Source: an uncultured Alphaproteobacteria bacterium
Lineage (GTDB): Bacteria > Pseudomonadota > Alphaproteobacteria > RF32 > CAG-239
NCBI GenBank assembly: GCA_934271465.1
Contig: CAKQRQ010000002.1
Coordinates: 133,575-197,574, forward strand
Length of the DNA stretch: 64,000 nt
Reading direction: 5' to 3'
The notes below the pieces were generated by a model that saw only the letters and a list, made by a program, of their open reading frames with translations, did no database searches and was not told the DNA's origin. Each line of letters starts with the position of its first letter. Positions within the stretch are counted from its first letter, which is position 1. The position numbers were made by a program, and so were the translations under genes. Positions 24,600-32,479 of this stretch are shown here, piece by piece.

Positions 24600-26681
24600 A
24601 TGCGGCCCGAAATTTTATATCCTTTGTTTGCGGATATCTCCAATTTAAGAGGTGTCGGCGCCAAGACTCAAAAACTCCTGACAACGCTTATCGGCGGGAA
24701 TAAAATTGTTGATTTGGCATTTCATCTGCCGATAAACCTGATTGACCGCCGCTATTGCCCGACAATTCGCGACGCTGTTCCGGGGCAGCTCTGCACTCTG
24801 AAAGTCAAAGTTGTGGAACATCAGCCGCCCAAAACGCGGCAGCAGCCCTATAAAGTGGCCGTTGAGGACGATACCGGCGAATTGACCCTGCTTTTTTTCA
24901 AAGTCTATGCCGACTCGATTGCCAAGAATCTCCCCATAGGCGCCACACGGCTGATTAGCGGCAAGACAGAACTGTTTAACGGCCGGCTCCAGATGTCGCA
25001 CCCCGACTATATTTTGCCGGAATCGGACAAAGACAAGCTCCCGTGGCTGGAGCAGGTTTACCCACTGACCGCAGGACTGACAAACAAAATGGTGTCGCGT
25101 TACGTTAGCGAGGCGCTTGACAGAGTTCCTGCTCTGCCGGAATGGTCTGATGACGCTTTTATCAAAAAAAACGGCTGGACAGATTTTAAGACGGCGCTTT
25201 TAGAGGCGCACCACCCCAAAAGCAAAACAGATTTGGAACCTTTTTCCAAGGCGCGCGCCCGTCTGGCCTATGACGAACTTTTGGCCAATCAGCTGGCTTT
25301 GGCCATTGTGCGCGAGCGTATCAAAAAACAAGCCGGCCGGTCTTTCAAAGGCGACGGACACCTGCGGCAAAAAGTGTTAAATCTTCTTCCTTTTGAGCTG
25401 ACCTCGGCGCAGAAAAAAGTTTTGGAAGAAATTGACGCCGACGCAGCCAAACCGTTTCAAATGCTGCGTCTGCTGCAAGGAGACGTCGGCTCCGGCAAAA
25501 CAATCGTCGCGCTTTTGGCTATGCTCAACGCGGTGGAAACCGGCGCGCAGGCCGCCATTATGGCGCCGACCGAAATCTTGGCCAAGCAGCATTTTGAAAC
25601 CATTGCCCCGCTGTGTGCCAAAATCGGCATAAGAGCCGAGCTTTTAATCGGCAAAACAAAATCCAAAGCCCGCACAGACATTCTAAACGACCTGCAAGCG
25701 GGAAATATCCAAATTCTCATCGGCACGCACGCCCTGTTTCAGGAAGATGTGGCCTACAAAGACCTCGGTTTTATTGTCGTGGACGAACAGCACCGTTTTG
25801 GCGTGCACCAACGCTTAAGCCTGTCCCAAAAGGGAAACAAAGCCGATGTTTTGGTCATGACGGCAACCCCAATTCCCAGAACGCTTGTCCTAACCTCATA
25901 CGGAGATATGGAATCGTCAAAAATTGACGAACTTCCCGCGGGACGCAAACCGGTCGATACCCGCGTGCTGCCTGTGTCAAAACTTCCGGAAACCGTTGCC
26001 GCCCTCAAACGAAAAATAAACGAAGGCACACGCGCCTATTGGGTTTGCCCGTTGGTTGAAGAATCCGAAAAATCAGATTTGGCCGCGGCTGAGGCGCGCT
26101 TTGCCGATTTGCAAAAAATCTTTGGCGCCGATGTCGGATTGGTTCATGGCAAAATGAAAGAAAAAGACAAAGACGCCGTCATGGAGCAGTTCAAACAAGG
26201 CAAAATCAAATTATTGGTCGCCACAACCGTGATTGAAGTCGGCGTCAATGTGCCCGAGGCAACATTGATGATTATCGAACATGCCGAACGTTTCGGGCTG
26301 GCGCAGCTGCATCAGCTCCGCGGGCGCGTCAAACGCGGTATCAATCCGGCAACCTGTCTGCTGCTCTATTCTTTTCCGTTGAGCGAAACCGCCAAAGAGC
26401 GACTGAATATCATGAAACAAACCGAAGACGGCTTTTTGATTGCCGAAAAAGACTTGGAACTGCGCGGCGGCGGAGAAATTTTGGGCACGCGCCAAAGCGG
26501 TTTTTGCAATTTCAGGCTGGCTGATTTGGACTATCACAAAAACTTGTTGATGATAGCCAATCAAGACGCTAAATTGATTATGAACAAAGACCCGAATCTT
26601 CAATCTCCGCGCGGACAGGCGCTGCGCACTCTGCTCTATCTGTTTGGCGAAGACGACAGCGTCCGCACCTACCGCGGATAG
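24600..26681 (+). CDS. recG: ATP-dependent DNA helicase RecG
   Basis: Remodels stalled replication forks and Holliday junctions. The wedge/OB region occupies roughly residues 50-165; the helicase core has GDVGSGKTIVALLAM (Walker A), DEQHRFGVHQR and TATPIPRTLVLT, with HQLRGRVKRG near the end. Length 693 is typical. AAAGGAG precedes the ATG. The next gene begins on the opposite strand directly at the stop. Confidence 0.97.
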   Translation: MRPEILYPLFADISNLRGVGAKTQKLLTTLIGGNKIVDLAFHLPINLIDRRYCPTIRDAVPGQLCTLKVKVVEHQPPKTRQQPYKVAVEDDTGELTLLFFKVYADSIAKNLPIGATRLISGKTELFNGRLQMSHPDYILPESDKDKLPWLEQVYPLTAGLTNKMVSRYVSEALDRVPALPEWSDDAFIKKNGWTDFKTALLEAHHPKSKTDLEPFSKARARLAYDELLANQLALAIVRERIKKQAGRSFKGDGHLRQKVLNLLPFELTSAQKKVLEEIDADAAKPFQMLRLLQGDVGSGKTIVALLAMLNAVETGAQAAIMAPTEILAKQHFETIAPLCAKIGIRAELLIGKTKSKARTDILNDLQAGNIQILIGTHALFQEDVAYKDLGFIVVDEQHRFGVHQRLSLSQKGNKADVLVMTATPIPRTLVLTSYGDMESSKIDELPAGRKPVDTRVLPVSKLPETVAALKRKINEGTRAYWVCPLVEESEKSDLAAAEARFADLQKIFGADVGLVHGKMKEKDKDAVMEQFKQGKIKLLVATTVIEVGVNVPEATLMIIEHAERFGLAQLHQLRGRVKRGINPATCLLLYSFPLSETAKERLNIMKQTEDGFLIAEKDLELRGGGEILGTRQSGFCNFRLADLDYHKNLLMIANQDAKLIMNKDPNLQSPRGQALRTLLYLFGEDDSVRTYRG

Positions 26682-27068
26682 CTAAATTTCTTTGATTTTT
26701 TTGGTCAAATACTCAATTTTTTCCGGCGGCAATTTGCGTCCGGCAACCACTTCGGCAAATATCGACTTAATCTCGGGTGCATATTTGCGGCGTGATTTGG
26801 CAATGGCGGTCAACTGCAGCGCCGCCGCTTCAAAAATCTGATCTTCAGCAGCCAACAACTGCGCGGCCAATTCCATATAAGGCGGCGTGTAGACATTATG
26901 GCGCAAATTTTGATTATGCGTAAAAGCCTCTTGCTGAATATCGCTGGCATCAAGCGCCGAAACATTTTCATCTTTGACGCGTCCGCGCCAGGAAAAACGG
27001 CGCTTGGTTTTAGCAACAATATTTTTGAGCCGCCCCAAAACAGATGTTTTTTTAACCGATTCAGACAT
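26682..27068 (-). CDS. hypothetical protein, 128 aa
   Basis: Not recognised. It has a basic N-terminus (KTKRRFSWRGR), then a helical region. No signal peptide or membrane segment. GAGG lies six bases before the ATG. It converges on recG with adjacent stop codons (no spacer), so the two transcripts probably overlap. In related genomes short genes near recG often include sdhE, but this sequence lacks the SdhE RGxxE motif. Confidence 0.65.
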   Translation of the reverse strand: MSESVKKTSVLGRLKNIVAKTKRRFSWRGRVKDENVSALDASDIQQEAFTHNQNLRHNVYTPPYMELAAQLLAAEDQIFEAAALQLTAIAKSRRKYAPEIKSIFAEVVAGRKLPPEKIEYLTKKIKEI

Positions 27069-27147
27069 GGCAAACCTCGTGATTTCATCTCATTATTTTT
27101 TTATATTAGCATCATTATATTAAATAATTCTTTACGGGAAAATGTTA

Positions 27148-27169
27148 ACCTTGATTTAAAGAACAAGGT
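27148..27169. promoter_or_regulatory. inverted repeat upstream of the glycosyltransferase
   Basis: ACCTTG and CAAGGT form a 6-bp inverted repeat with ten-base spacer; the TTGATT within it could be a -35 box. Possible operator. Confidence 0.25.
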
Positions 27170-27218
27170 CTATCATATCTATTAATAATAGGATTCGAAC
27201 AAGGAAAAATCAAACAAC

Positions 27219-28115
27219 ATGACCAAGATTACAATTGCTTACACAACAGACGCCAACACACTTCCCCAAACATTGGTATCCATGGTTTCCGTGTTGAAAA
27301 ACGCACGCAAAAACGATGAAGTTGAGTTTGCTGTTTTGTATAGCCGGCTGGAAGACAAATATTGCCAGACATTGGATAATTTGCAGGCTGTCAAAAACTA
27401 TCACTTAAGGCTTCTTAAAGTCGACGGCAATATTTTTGACGGATTTCCGGTGCCCGAGGCGGCGTCTTCTGAAAGCTGGTTCAAATGTTTGTTGGCCGAT
27501 CTGTTACCTGAAGAAGACAAGGTTTTGTATCTGGACGATGACACGATTGTCCGCGCCTCATTGGACGAGTTGTTCAAACTTGAGATGGACAACACCCTGA
27601 TTGCGGGCATCGAAAATATTGAAAAATCAACCTCTCAGGCCGAACGCCTGATGTTAACCGATAATTTATTCGTCAACACGGACGTGGTTTTGATGAACCT
27701 GAAACAATGGCGCAAGGAAGACTTTTTTGCCAGCCTCAAAACAACCGTCATGACCGACCACAAAATCGCCGACGTTCAAGACGCGCTCAACAAAGCTTGC
27801 GACGGGCGCAAATATCGTCTGTCGCCAAAATATAACTATATGGCGCCAGCCGGACGCAAAACAGAGCCGGATTATGACGACAAGGCTCTCAAAGAATTTG
27901 CCAAAGCTGAAGAAAACCCGATTATCGTTCATTTTGACTGCGCCAAACCGGCCGCAAGCAAAAACAAATTTGCGCCCGAATTTATTGAAGACAGCAAACT
28001 TGTGCCGGCTTTTGACACAATGCAAAAAGAAAGCTCTCAAGCCTCGGCGGCTGTCAAACAGGCGGATAAAACCCCATGGTATAAGCGGGTTATCAAAAAA
28101 CTTATCAAAAAATAA
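27219..28115 (+). CDS. glycosyltransferase family 8 protein
   Basis: Retaining GT-A glycosyltransferase, probably decorating LPS or another surface glycan from the cytoplasm. Signs are the N-terminal nucleotide-binding region IAYTTDANTLPQTLVSM, the metal-binding DxD motif in VLYLDDDTIV, the GT8 motif FVNTDVVLMNLKQW, and a C-terminal IVHFDCAKP resembling the HFxGxxKPW metal-binding element. Length 298 is normal; the tail is rich in lysine (residues 285-298), which may aid membrane binding. Ribosome site AAGGA is far (12 bases). It stands alone with its own terminator. Confidence 0.88.
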   Translation: MTKITIAYTTDANTLPQTLVSMVSVLKNARKNDEVEFAVLYSRLEDKYCQTLDNLQAVKNYHLRLLKVDGNIFDGFPVPEAASSESWFKCLLADLLPEEDKVLYLDDDTIVRASLDELFKLEMDNTLIAGIENIEKSTSQAERLMLTDNLFVNTDVVLMNLKQWRKEDFFASLKTTVMTDHKIADVQDALNKACDGRKYRLSPKYNYMAPAGRKTEPDYDDKALKEFAKAEENPIIVHFDCAKPAASKNKFAPEFIEDSKLVPAFDTMQKESSQASAAVKQADKTPWYKRVIKKLIKK

Positions 28116-28120
28116 TCCCA

Positions 28121-28149
28121 AACGGAGCCGCCCAAAGCTCCGTTTTTTT
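28121..28149 (+). terminator. terminator of the GT8 gene
   Basis: AACGGAGC pairs with GCTCCGTT, followed by seven T. Confidence 0.85.
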
Positions 28150-28153
28150 GCAC

Positions 28154-28182
28154 TTGCACCAGACCTTATTTTGTGATATAAA
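28154..28182 (+). promoter_or_regulatory. promoter of the 28225 orphan gene
   Basis: TTGCAC and TATAAA with 17-base spacing, starting five bases after the GT8 terminator. The transcript should begin about 28189, inside the leader GCATTACAAAATATTATTAA (28187-28206). Confidence 0.65.
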
Positions 28183-28224
28183 TAAGGCATTACAAAATAT
28201 TATTAACTTTAATTTTTTTTCATT

Positions 28225-28707
28225 ATGAAACTCTTTTCATTCAAAAAGCTGATTACTTTCAAGGAAGGTGGTCGCGTCGTCTGTGAGGATTTGGCAAAGA
28301 ATCAGACAAAGCTTTGTCAGAAGACTGAAAAGCACTATGTACTGGAAGGCTTTGACAAGCAAACAAACTGGTATTATCGGGTTTATTGGAGCTTGGACGG
28401 GATGTTCAAATACGTCAAGCTTCAGAAAATTCAGAAAGCCAAACTCCTCTTGCCTACCGATATAAAGGGTGTGCATATATTCGAGGAAATCATCACCAGA
28501 GATGGGAAATCCCTTGTGATTGAAACACGACAAAGGAAAATCTCCTCAGAAGGAAAGACAAGGATTATGCCGATATCCAAATGTTTTACATCTTACATCG
28601 GCGAGGAAGAATGCTACAGAGCGTTCAAATACACAAACGCAGGCATTCGCTCCGAAGGAAAATTCTTAAAAACGCATTTCCGCTACTGGCTGCATTATTC
28701 CAGATAG
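28225..28707 (+). CDS. orphan small protein, SD-less cassette gene (160 aa)
   Basis: Not recognised. The 160 residues are basic and contain many aromatic and beta-type segments (WYYRVYWSLDGMFKYVKL). No signal peptide. The leader is A/T-rich, has no Shine-Dalgarno sequence and begins with the same 20 bases as the leader of the 18705 gene. The unit has its own promoter and terminator. It lies directly beside the tRNA-Val repeat array, but the array is read in the opposite direction. Confidence 0.6.
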   Translation: MKLFSFKKLITFKEGGRVVCEDLAKNQTKLCQKTEKHYVLEGFDKQTNWYYRVYWSLDGMFKYVKLQKIQKAKLLLPTDIKGVHIFEEIITRDGKSLVIETRQRKISSEGKTRIMPISKCFTSYIGEEECYRAFKYTNAGIRSEGKFLKTHFRYWLHYSR

Positions 28708-28727
28708 CCGAAATCAAAAGACCGAAA

Positions 28728-28759
28728 AACAGGAACCCCCAACAGGCTCCTGTTTTTTT
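28728..28759 (+). terminator. terminator of the 28225 gene
   Basis: AACAGGA pairs with TCCTGTT, followed by seven T. Confidence 0.85.
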
Positions 28760-28775
28760 GTTGAACAACTTTACA

Positions 28776-29717
28776 CAAAAAAAGCCACTCTTTCGAGTGG
28801 CCTTTTTATTGGTGGGCGCTGAAAGGCTGGAGAAAAATAATTGCTCCCAACGGAGCAATTATTAACGACAGGCGAAGTTTTGTTAGATTGCAATGCCCGC
28901 GGCAGCCGGCTTTGCCAATCGTTACAAAACGAGTGACCGCAGCGAGTTAACATTGCGATTAAACGCAATGCTTACGAGCCAGAAGAACTCCCGAGGGAGT
29001 TCGAACCAAAGCTCCCATACCAAAAAAAAGCCACTCTTCCGAGTGGCCTTTTTATTGGTGGGCGCTGAGAGCTGGAGGAAAATAATTGCTCCCAACGGAG
29101 CAATTATTAACGACAGGCGAAGTTTTGTTAGATTGCAATGCCCGCGGTAGCCGGCTTTGCCAATCGTTACAAAACGAGTGACCGCAGCGAGTTAACATTG
29201 CGATCAAACGCAATGCTTACGAGCCAGAAGAACTCCCGAGGGAGTTCGAACCAAAGCTCCCATACCGAAAAAAAGCCACTCTTTCGAGTGGCCTTTTTAT
29301 TGGTGGGCGCTGAGAGGCTGGAGAAAAATAATTGCTCCCAACGGAGCAATTATTAACGACAGGCGAAGTTTTGTTAGATTGCAATGCCCGCGGCAGCCGG
29401 CTTTGCCAATCGTTACAAAACGAGTGACCGCAGCGAGTTAACATTGCGATTAAACGCAATGCTTACGAGCCAGAAGAACTCCCGAGGGAGTTCGAACCAA
29501 AGCTCCCATACCAAAAAAAAGCCACTCTTTCGAGTGGCCTTTTTATTGGTGGGCGCTGAGAGTCTACTCCGCTAACGCTCCGTTCACTGTGCTCATCGGC
29601 TCCGCCGACCGGCACACGCCCGTGTGCCTTTCGCTTGTAGTCAAACTCCCTTCCTCGGGAGTTCGAACCAAAGCTCCCATACCGAAAAAAAGCCACTCTT
29701 TCGAGTGGCCTTTTTAT
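28776..29717 (-). repeat. tandem array of tRNA-Val 3'-end/terminator/hairpin units
   Basis: Four copies of the last 10-17 bases of tRNA-Val lie at 28810, 29056, 29301 and 29547, before the true tRNA at 29718; spacings are 246, 245, 246 and 171. Each copy is next to the hairpin GCCACTC-tttc-GAGTGGC with flanking A/T runs. The three 246-bp units are almost identical and contain further inverted repeats: AATAATTGCTCC with GGAGCAATTATT, GTTTTGT with ACAAAAC enclosing GATTG with CAATC, CATTGCG with CGCAATG, and GAACTCCC with GGGAGTTC. The last unit (29558-29684) has different filler with hairpin GGCACACG-ccc-GTGTGCC. Short reading frames across the repeats look fortuitous. All structure is seen directly; function is unknown. 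Confidence 0.9.
29685..29709 (-). terminator. terminator downstream of tRNA-Val
   Basis: GCCACTC-tttc-GAGTGGC followed on the minus strand by seven T. This hairpin is the one copied throughout the array. Confidence 0.8.
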
Positions 29718-29793
29718 TGGTGGGCGCTGAGAGGTTCGAACTCCCGACCCTCTCGGTGTAAACGAGATGCTCTTCCAGCTGAGCTAAGCGCCC
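29718..29793 (-). tRNA. tRNA-Val (anticodon UAC)
   Basis: A 76-base cloverleaf including encoded CCA. Acceptor GGGCGCT pairs with AGCGCCC, the D arm has GCTC/GAGC, the anticodon stem TCTCG/CGAGA encloses loop TTTACAC with anticodon TAC, and the T loop is TTCGAAC. A promoter (29812-29840) lies just upstream and a terminator just downstream. Its 3' end is copied four times in the adjoining array. Confidence 0.96.
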
Positions 29794-29811
29794 GTCCCAT
29801 TTACGAAATGC

Positions 29812-29840
29812 TTTATACACTCATCAAAAAAAATAATCAA
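29812..29840 (-). promoter_or_regulatory. promoter of tRNA-Val
   Basis: On the minus strand TTGATT and TATAAA with 17-base spacing, about 18 bases before the mature 5' end. Confidence 0.75.
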
Positions 29841-29862
29841 GCCCTTTTTTCATATTTTTTGC

Positions 29863-29897
29863 ACAAAAAAAACGAGGCACCCAATAAGCACCCCGTT
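29863..29897 (-). terminator. terminator of the HU gene
   Basis: On the minus strand AACGGGGTGC pairs with GTGCCTCGTT (three G-T pairs), followed by eight T. It separates HU from tRNA-Val. Confidence 0.7.
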
Positions 29898-29947
29898 TTT
29901 TGTAATAAACTTTTATCAATGAGCCGATAATTCAGCCCACATTTATA

Positions 29948-30220
29948 TTAGTTTACAGAGTCTTGCAAAGCCTTACCAGCTTTGAACTTGGCCTGTTTGC
30001 GAGCCGGAATTTTGATCGCAGCGCCCGTGCGGGGGTTGCGGCCTGTTGTGGCAGCTCTCTTAGAAACGGCGAATGTGCCGAAACCAACCAAACGAACTTC
30101 ATCACCTTTTTTCAAAGCATGTGTGATGGAAGATACGAAAGCATCCAAAGCCTTAGCAGAATCAGTTTTTGTAAGGCCTGTTGAGTTAGCAATGCTAGAA
30201 ATCAATTCATTTTTATTCAC
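29948..30220 (-). CDS. hup: HU family DNA-binding protein
   Basis: Small basic histone-like protein that bends DNA and compacts the nucleoid as a dimer. The 90 residues have the HU pattern: MNKNELI N-terminus, VGFGTFAV, and the arm segment ATTGRNPRTGAAIKIPA with the intercalating proline. The start is GTG 30220 with a strong GAGGGAG site. It is monocistronic with its own terminator. Confidence 0.96.
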   Translation of the reverse strand: MNKNELISSIANSTGLTKTDSAKALDAFVSSITHALKKGDEVRLVGFGTFAVSKRAATTGRNPRTGAAIKIPARKQAKFKAGKALQDSVN

Positions 30221-30461
30221 GGTGAGGACTCCCTCTAATATAAGTTATTAACAAGTAAGCCAAGGATTTCCCCTGCTCACGATAAAATTTGAACATTAAA
30301 AAAAAGGTATGTCAAATAAAAAAACGCCGATTATCAACATTTCCGCGGGTTTTCAACACTTTTTTGCCAAAAATGGGGCTTTTCGGCCGCTCAAAAGCTT
30401 CTAAATGCCCGTTTTTCAAGAAGTTTAAGCAAAACAAGAACCGATTCTTATCCGATTCTCC
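30221..30461. other. intergenic region upstream of HU
   Basis: No gene seen. On the minus strand TTGACA (30315-30310) may be a -35 for HU, but a convincing -10 at the right spacing is missing. The rest holds A/T-rich sequence and no clear repeats. Confidence 0.4.
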
Positions 30462-30500
30462 ATACAAAAGCCCCTTTCCTTTGATACAAGGAAAAGGGCT
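30462..30500 (-). terminator. terminator of the outer-membrane protein gene
   Basis: On the minus strand AGCCCTTTTCCTT pairs, with one mismatch, with AAGGAAAGGGGCT, followed by TTTTG. Confidence 0.65.
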
Positions 30501-30529
30501 CTGCGTGTTAAAATTAAGGGGCTTTAATT

Positions 30530-31096
30530 TTAGAACGAATATCTGAGACCGGCCGTAACCTCGGCGGCATGGTTCAGCTCGTTTGCGCCGATATAGGCAT
30601 AACGACCGATAACACGTGTCGAGATATGGTCTGTCCAATTATACATAGCGCCGCCGCCGATACGCCAGCCAATGCGGTTGCGGCTGCTTGAATTTCCATC
30701 AACCGCCCCTTTGATATAATAATCGGCAACACCCATCGTGGCCATCAAATCAAATTTGCCTTCGCATCCCATAGGCTGATATCCGTAAAGGTCCAAACCA
30801 TAAGCGTCAACTCTGGTTTTCAATTTGCCGGAATCAGTATCTTTTGTTCTTTTGCCGCTCCATTGTCCGAACAATTCGGCGCCGACTCTGTCCATACGGG
30901 CACCGACGTTAAACATTCCTGAATTATAACCTTTTTTGGCACCATCGAACTTGCTCTTAAAATCATAAGAATCAAAAACATAATCGGCACCGACATAAAA
31001 ATCATAATTCTTTGCAAAGTCTTTCCATGCGGCCGAAGCATTAGCGCTGATTAAAACACAAGCTGCTGCACCGGCGAGTAATAATGTCTTTTTCAT
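30530..31096 (-). CDS. small outer-membrane beta-barrel protein
   Basis: A 188-residue exported protein. Residues 1-22 form a signal peptide (KKTLLLAGAAACVLISANASA, cut after ASA). The mature part has alternating amphipathic strands, typical of an eight-stranded barrel, and ends in GLRYSF with a C-terminal Phe, the usual signal for the outer-membrane assembly machinery. The start at ATG 31096 with GGAG upstream was chosen over one five codons earlier. No specific family was recognised. An inverted repeat overlaps its putative promoter. Confidence 0.78.
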   Translation of the reverse strand: MKKTLLLAGAAACVLISANASAAWKDFAKNYDFYVGADYVFDSYDFKSKFDGAKKGYNSGMFNVGARMDRVGAELFGQWSGKRTKDTDSGKLKTRVDAYGLDLYGYQPMGCEGKFDLMATMGVADYYIKGAVDGNSSSRNRIGWRIGGGAMYNWTDHISTRVIGRYAYIGANELNHAAEVTAGLRYSF

Positions 31097-31161
31097 TCGT
31101 ATAAACTCCATTTAATTAAATTAAGTTTTTTGTTTTACCGATAGTCCTTAGAACTAAACCG

Positions 31162-31185
31162 CATAAATCCATCGGTTTATGTCAA
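31162..31185 (-). promoter_or_regulatory. possible operator and -35 box for the barrel protein gene
   Basis: CATAAA and TTTATG form a 6-bp inverted repeat (8-base spacer) overlapping TTGACA on the minus strand. A clear -10 at 17 bases was not seen. Confidence 0.3.
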
Positions 31186-31289
31186 TGAAATAATACGGCT
31201 CAAAATAATTTAAAGGGGGTTAAATATTTTTTTACGCAAAAGGCCTAATATAAGAGGCAAATAATGTTGTTTTTCAAGGAATTCTGATA

Positions 31290-31931
31290 ATGACTTTTTG
31301 CCCGCCAGATAAAAATTGCGCCCTTTGTCCGCGCCTTTTGGCCTTCCGCGCCGAAAATATCAAAAAATTTCCGGCTTATTACAATGCACCCGTGCCGCCG
31401 TTCGGCGATTTATCGGCTCAAGTCCTGATTATCGGCCTTGCCCCGGGACTCAACGGCGCCAACAAAACCGGCCGCCCGTTCACAAACGACTATGCCGGCG
31501 ACGTTCTTTACCCTATTCTCAAAAAACACGGCTTTGCCGCCGGAACCTACGGCAAAACAGCCGATGACGGATTTAAATTGCTTAATGTCCGCATCACAAA
31601 TTCCGTGCGCTGCGTGCCGCCGCAAAACAAAGTCACCGGCGACGAGGTCAAAGCCTGCGGAACATATTTGACGTGTGAAATCGCAGCCATGCCCAACCTC
31701 AAAGTCATTCTGACCCTAGGCAGCGTGGCGCACAATGCCCTTTTAGGCGTTTTAGGCTGCAAAAAATCGGCTTTCAAGTTTGCCCACGGCGCCATACACC
31801 GCCTGCCCGAGCATAATCTGATACTTCTAAATTCCTACCACACCTCGCGTTACAACATCAACACAGGCGTTTTGACCTATGAAATGTTTGACAAGGTTAT
31901 CGATTCGTTAAAAAATATATTGACAAAATAA
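31290..31931 (+). CDS. uracil-DNA glycosylase family 5 (UdgB-type)
   Basis: Removes uracil and other deaminated bases from DNA in base-excision repair. Motif A, GLAPGLNGANKTGRPF, and the terminal motif LNSYHTSRYNINTG match family 5 enzymes. Four cysteines (CALC near the N-terminus, CVPP, and a later Cys) could bind the family's iron-sulfur cluster. Length 213 is typical. AAGGA precedes the ATG by nine bases. The gene is divergent from the barrel protein. Confidence 0.9.
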   Translation: MTFCPPDKNCALCPRLLAFRAENIKKFPAYYNAPVPPFGDLSAQVLIIGLAPGLNGANKTGRPFTNDYAGDVLYPILKKHGFAAGTYGKTADDGFKLLNVRITNSVRCVPPQNKVTGDEVKACGTYLTCEIAAMPNLKVILTLGSVAHNALLGVLGCKKSAFKFAHGAIHRLPEHNLILLNSYHTSRYNINTGVLTYEMFDKVIDSLKNILTK

Positions 31932-31949
31932 CCGAAAAAGAACTAATCT

Positions 31950-31978
31950 TTGTGCCACTAACCTATTTATCATAAATA
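31950..31978 (+). promoter_or_regulatory. promoter of the 31997 orphan gene
   Basis: TTGTGC and TAAATA with 17-base spacing; weaker than the other cassette promoters. The leader would be only about 12 bases. Confidence 0.4.
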
Positions 31979-31996
31979 ATTAAAAATATCATTATT

Positions 31997-32395
31997 ATGG
32001 AAAAAAAGATTTATTTAACCGGAAAACAATTTGTTTCTGGATGTGAGGGGTATTTTACTGACAAGAATGATGCCCTTCAGGATGCAATCGACGAAGGTTC
32101 TTCTTTCATAATTGAGGCAACTCAAAAGAAAGCAACCATCAAAGAGAAAAAAGAAGGAACACCAATTGGCTATGATTTGACGCTTCTTGCGTGGAAAACA
32201 TCCGTTGCCTCCCGTGAAGAACTTGCTAAAAAAGCAAAAGAGGACTTTCCTGACAACAACGGTGTCGCCTACTTTCCTCACGACAAGGACAAGAAATTCG
32301 GCACTCAGGCCTTCTTCCTGCTAGCCGTTGCCAACGAACCGATTATCGTGAGCATCGCCCACTTCCACTCTTACACCTTCATTAAGAAACCGTAA
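31997..32395 (+). CDS. orphan small protein, SD-less cassette gene (132 aa)
   Basis: Not recognised. The 132-residue protein is lysine-rich and soluble, with hydrophobic C-terminal strands (AFFLLAVANEPIIVSIAHF). The 25 bases before ATG 31997 are almost entirely A/T and lack a Shine-Dalgarno sequence; the preceding UDG gene, by contrast, has AAGGA. A strong terminator closes the unit and is shared with the rnf operon. Confidence 0.6.
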   Translation: MEKKIYLTGKQFVSGCEGYFTDKNDALQDAIDEGSSFIIEATQKKATIKEKKEGTPIGYDLTLLAWKTSVASREELAKKAKEDFPDNNGVAYFPHDKDKKFGTQAFFLLAVANEPIIVSIAHFHSYTFIKKP

Positions 32396-32414
32396 GTAGT
32401 GCAGCACTAAAAAG

Positions 32415-32468
32415 AAACCCCTTCCCTGACGACTTTTTTAAGTCTTCGGCAAAGGGGTTTTCTTTTTG
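32415..32468. terminator. bidirectional terminator between the 31997 gene and rnfA
   Basis: AAACCCCTT pairs with AAGGGGTTT; a smaller hairpin GACTT-AAGTC lies in the loop. Both strands have a T run after the stem, so it can end the orphan gene and the rnf operon. Confidence 0.85.
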
Positions 32469-32479
32469 GGTAAATAGGT

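Noticed and set aside
28893..29575. Recurrent small reading frames of about 60-85 codons inside the tRNA-Val array
   Set aside because: They recur only because the DNA repeats; they run through terminator hairpins and tRNA fragments, exist on both strands and lack ribosome sites.
28776..29717. CRISPR-like array at the tRNA-Val locus
   Set aside because: The repeat period is about 246 bases and whole units are nearly identical; there are no short repeats with unique spacers and no cas genes.
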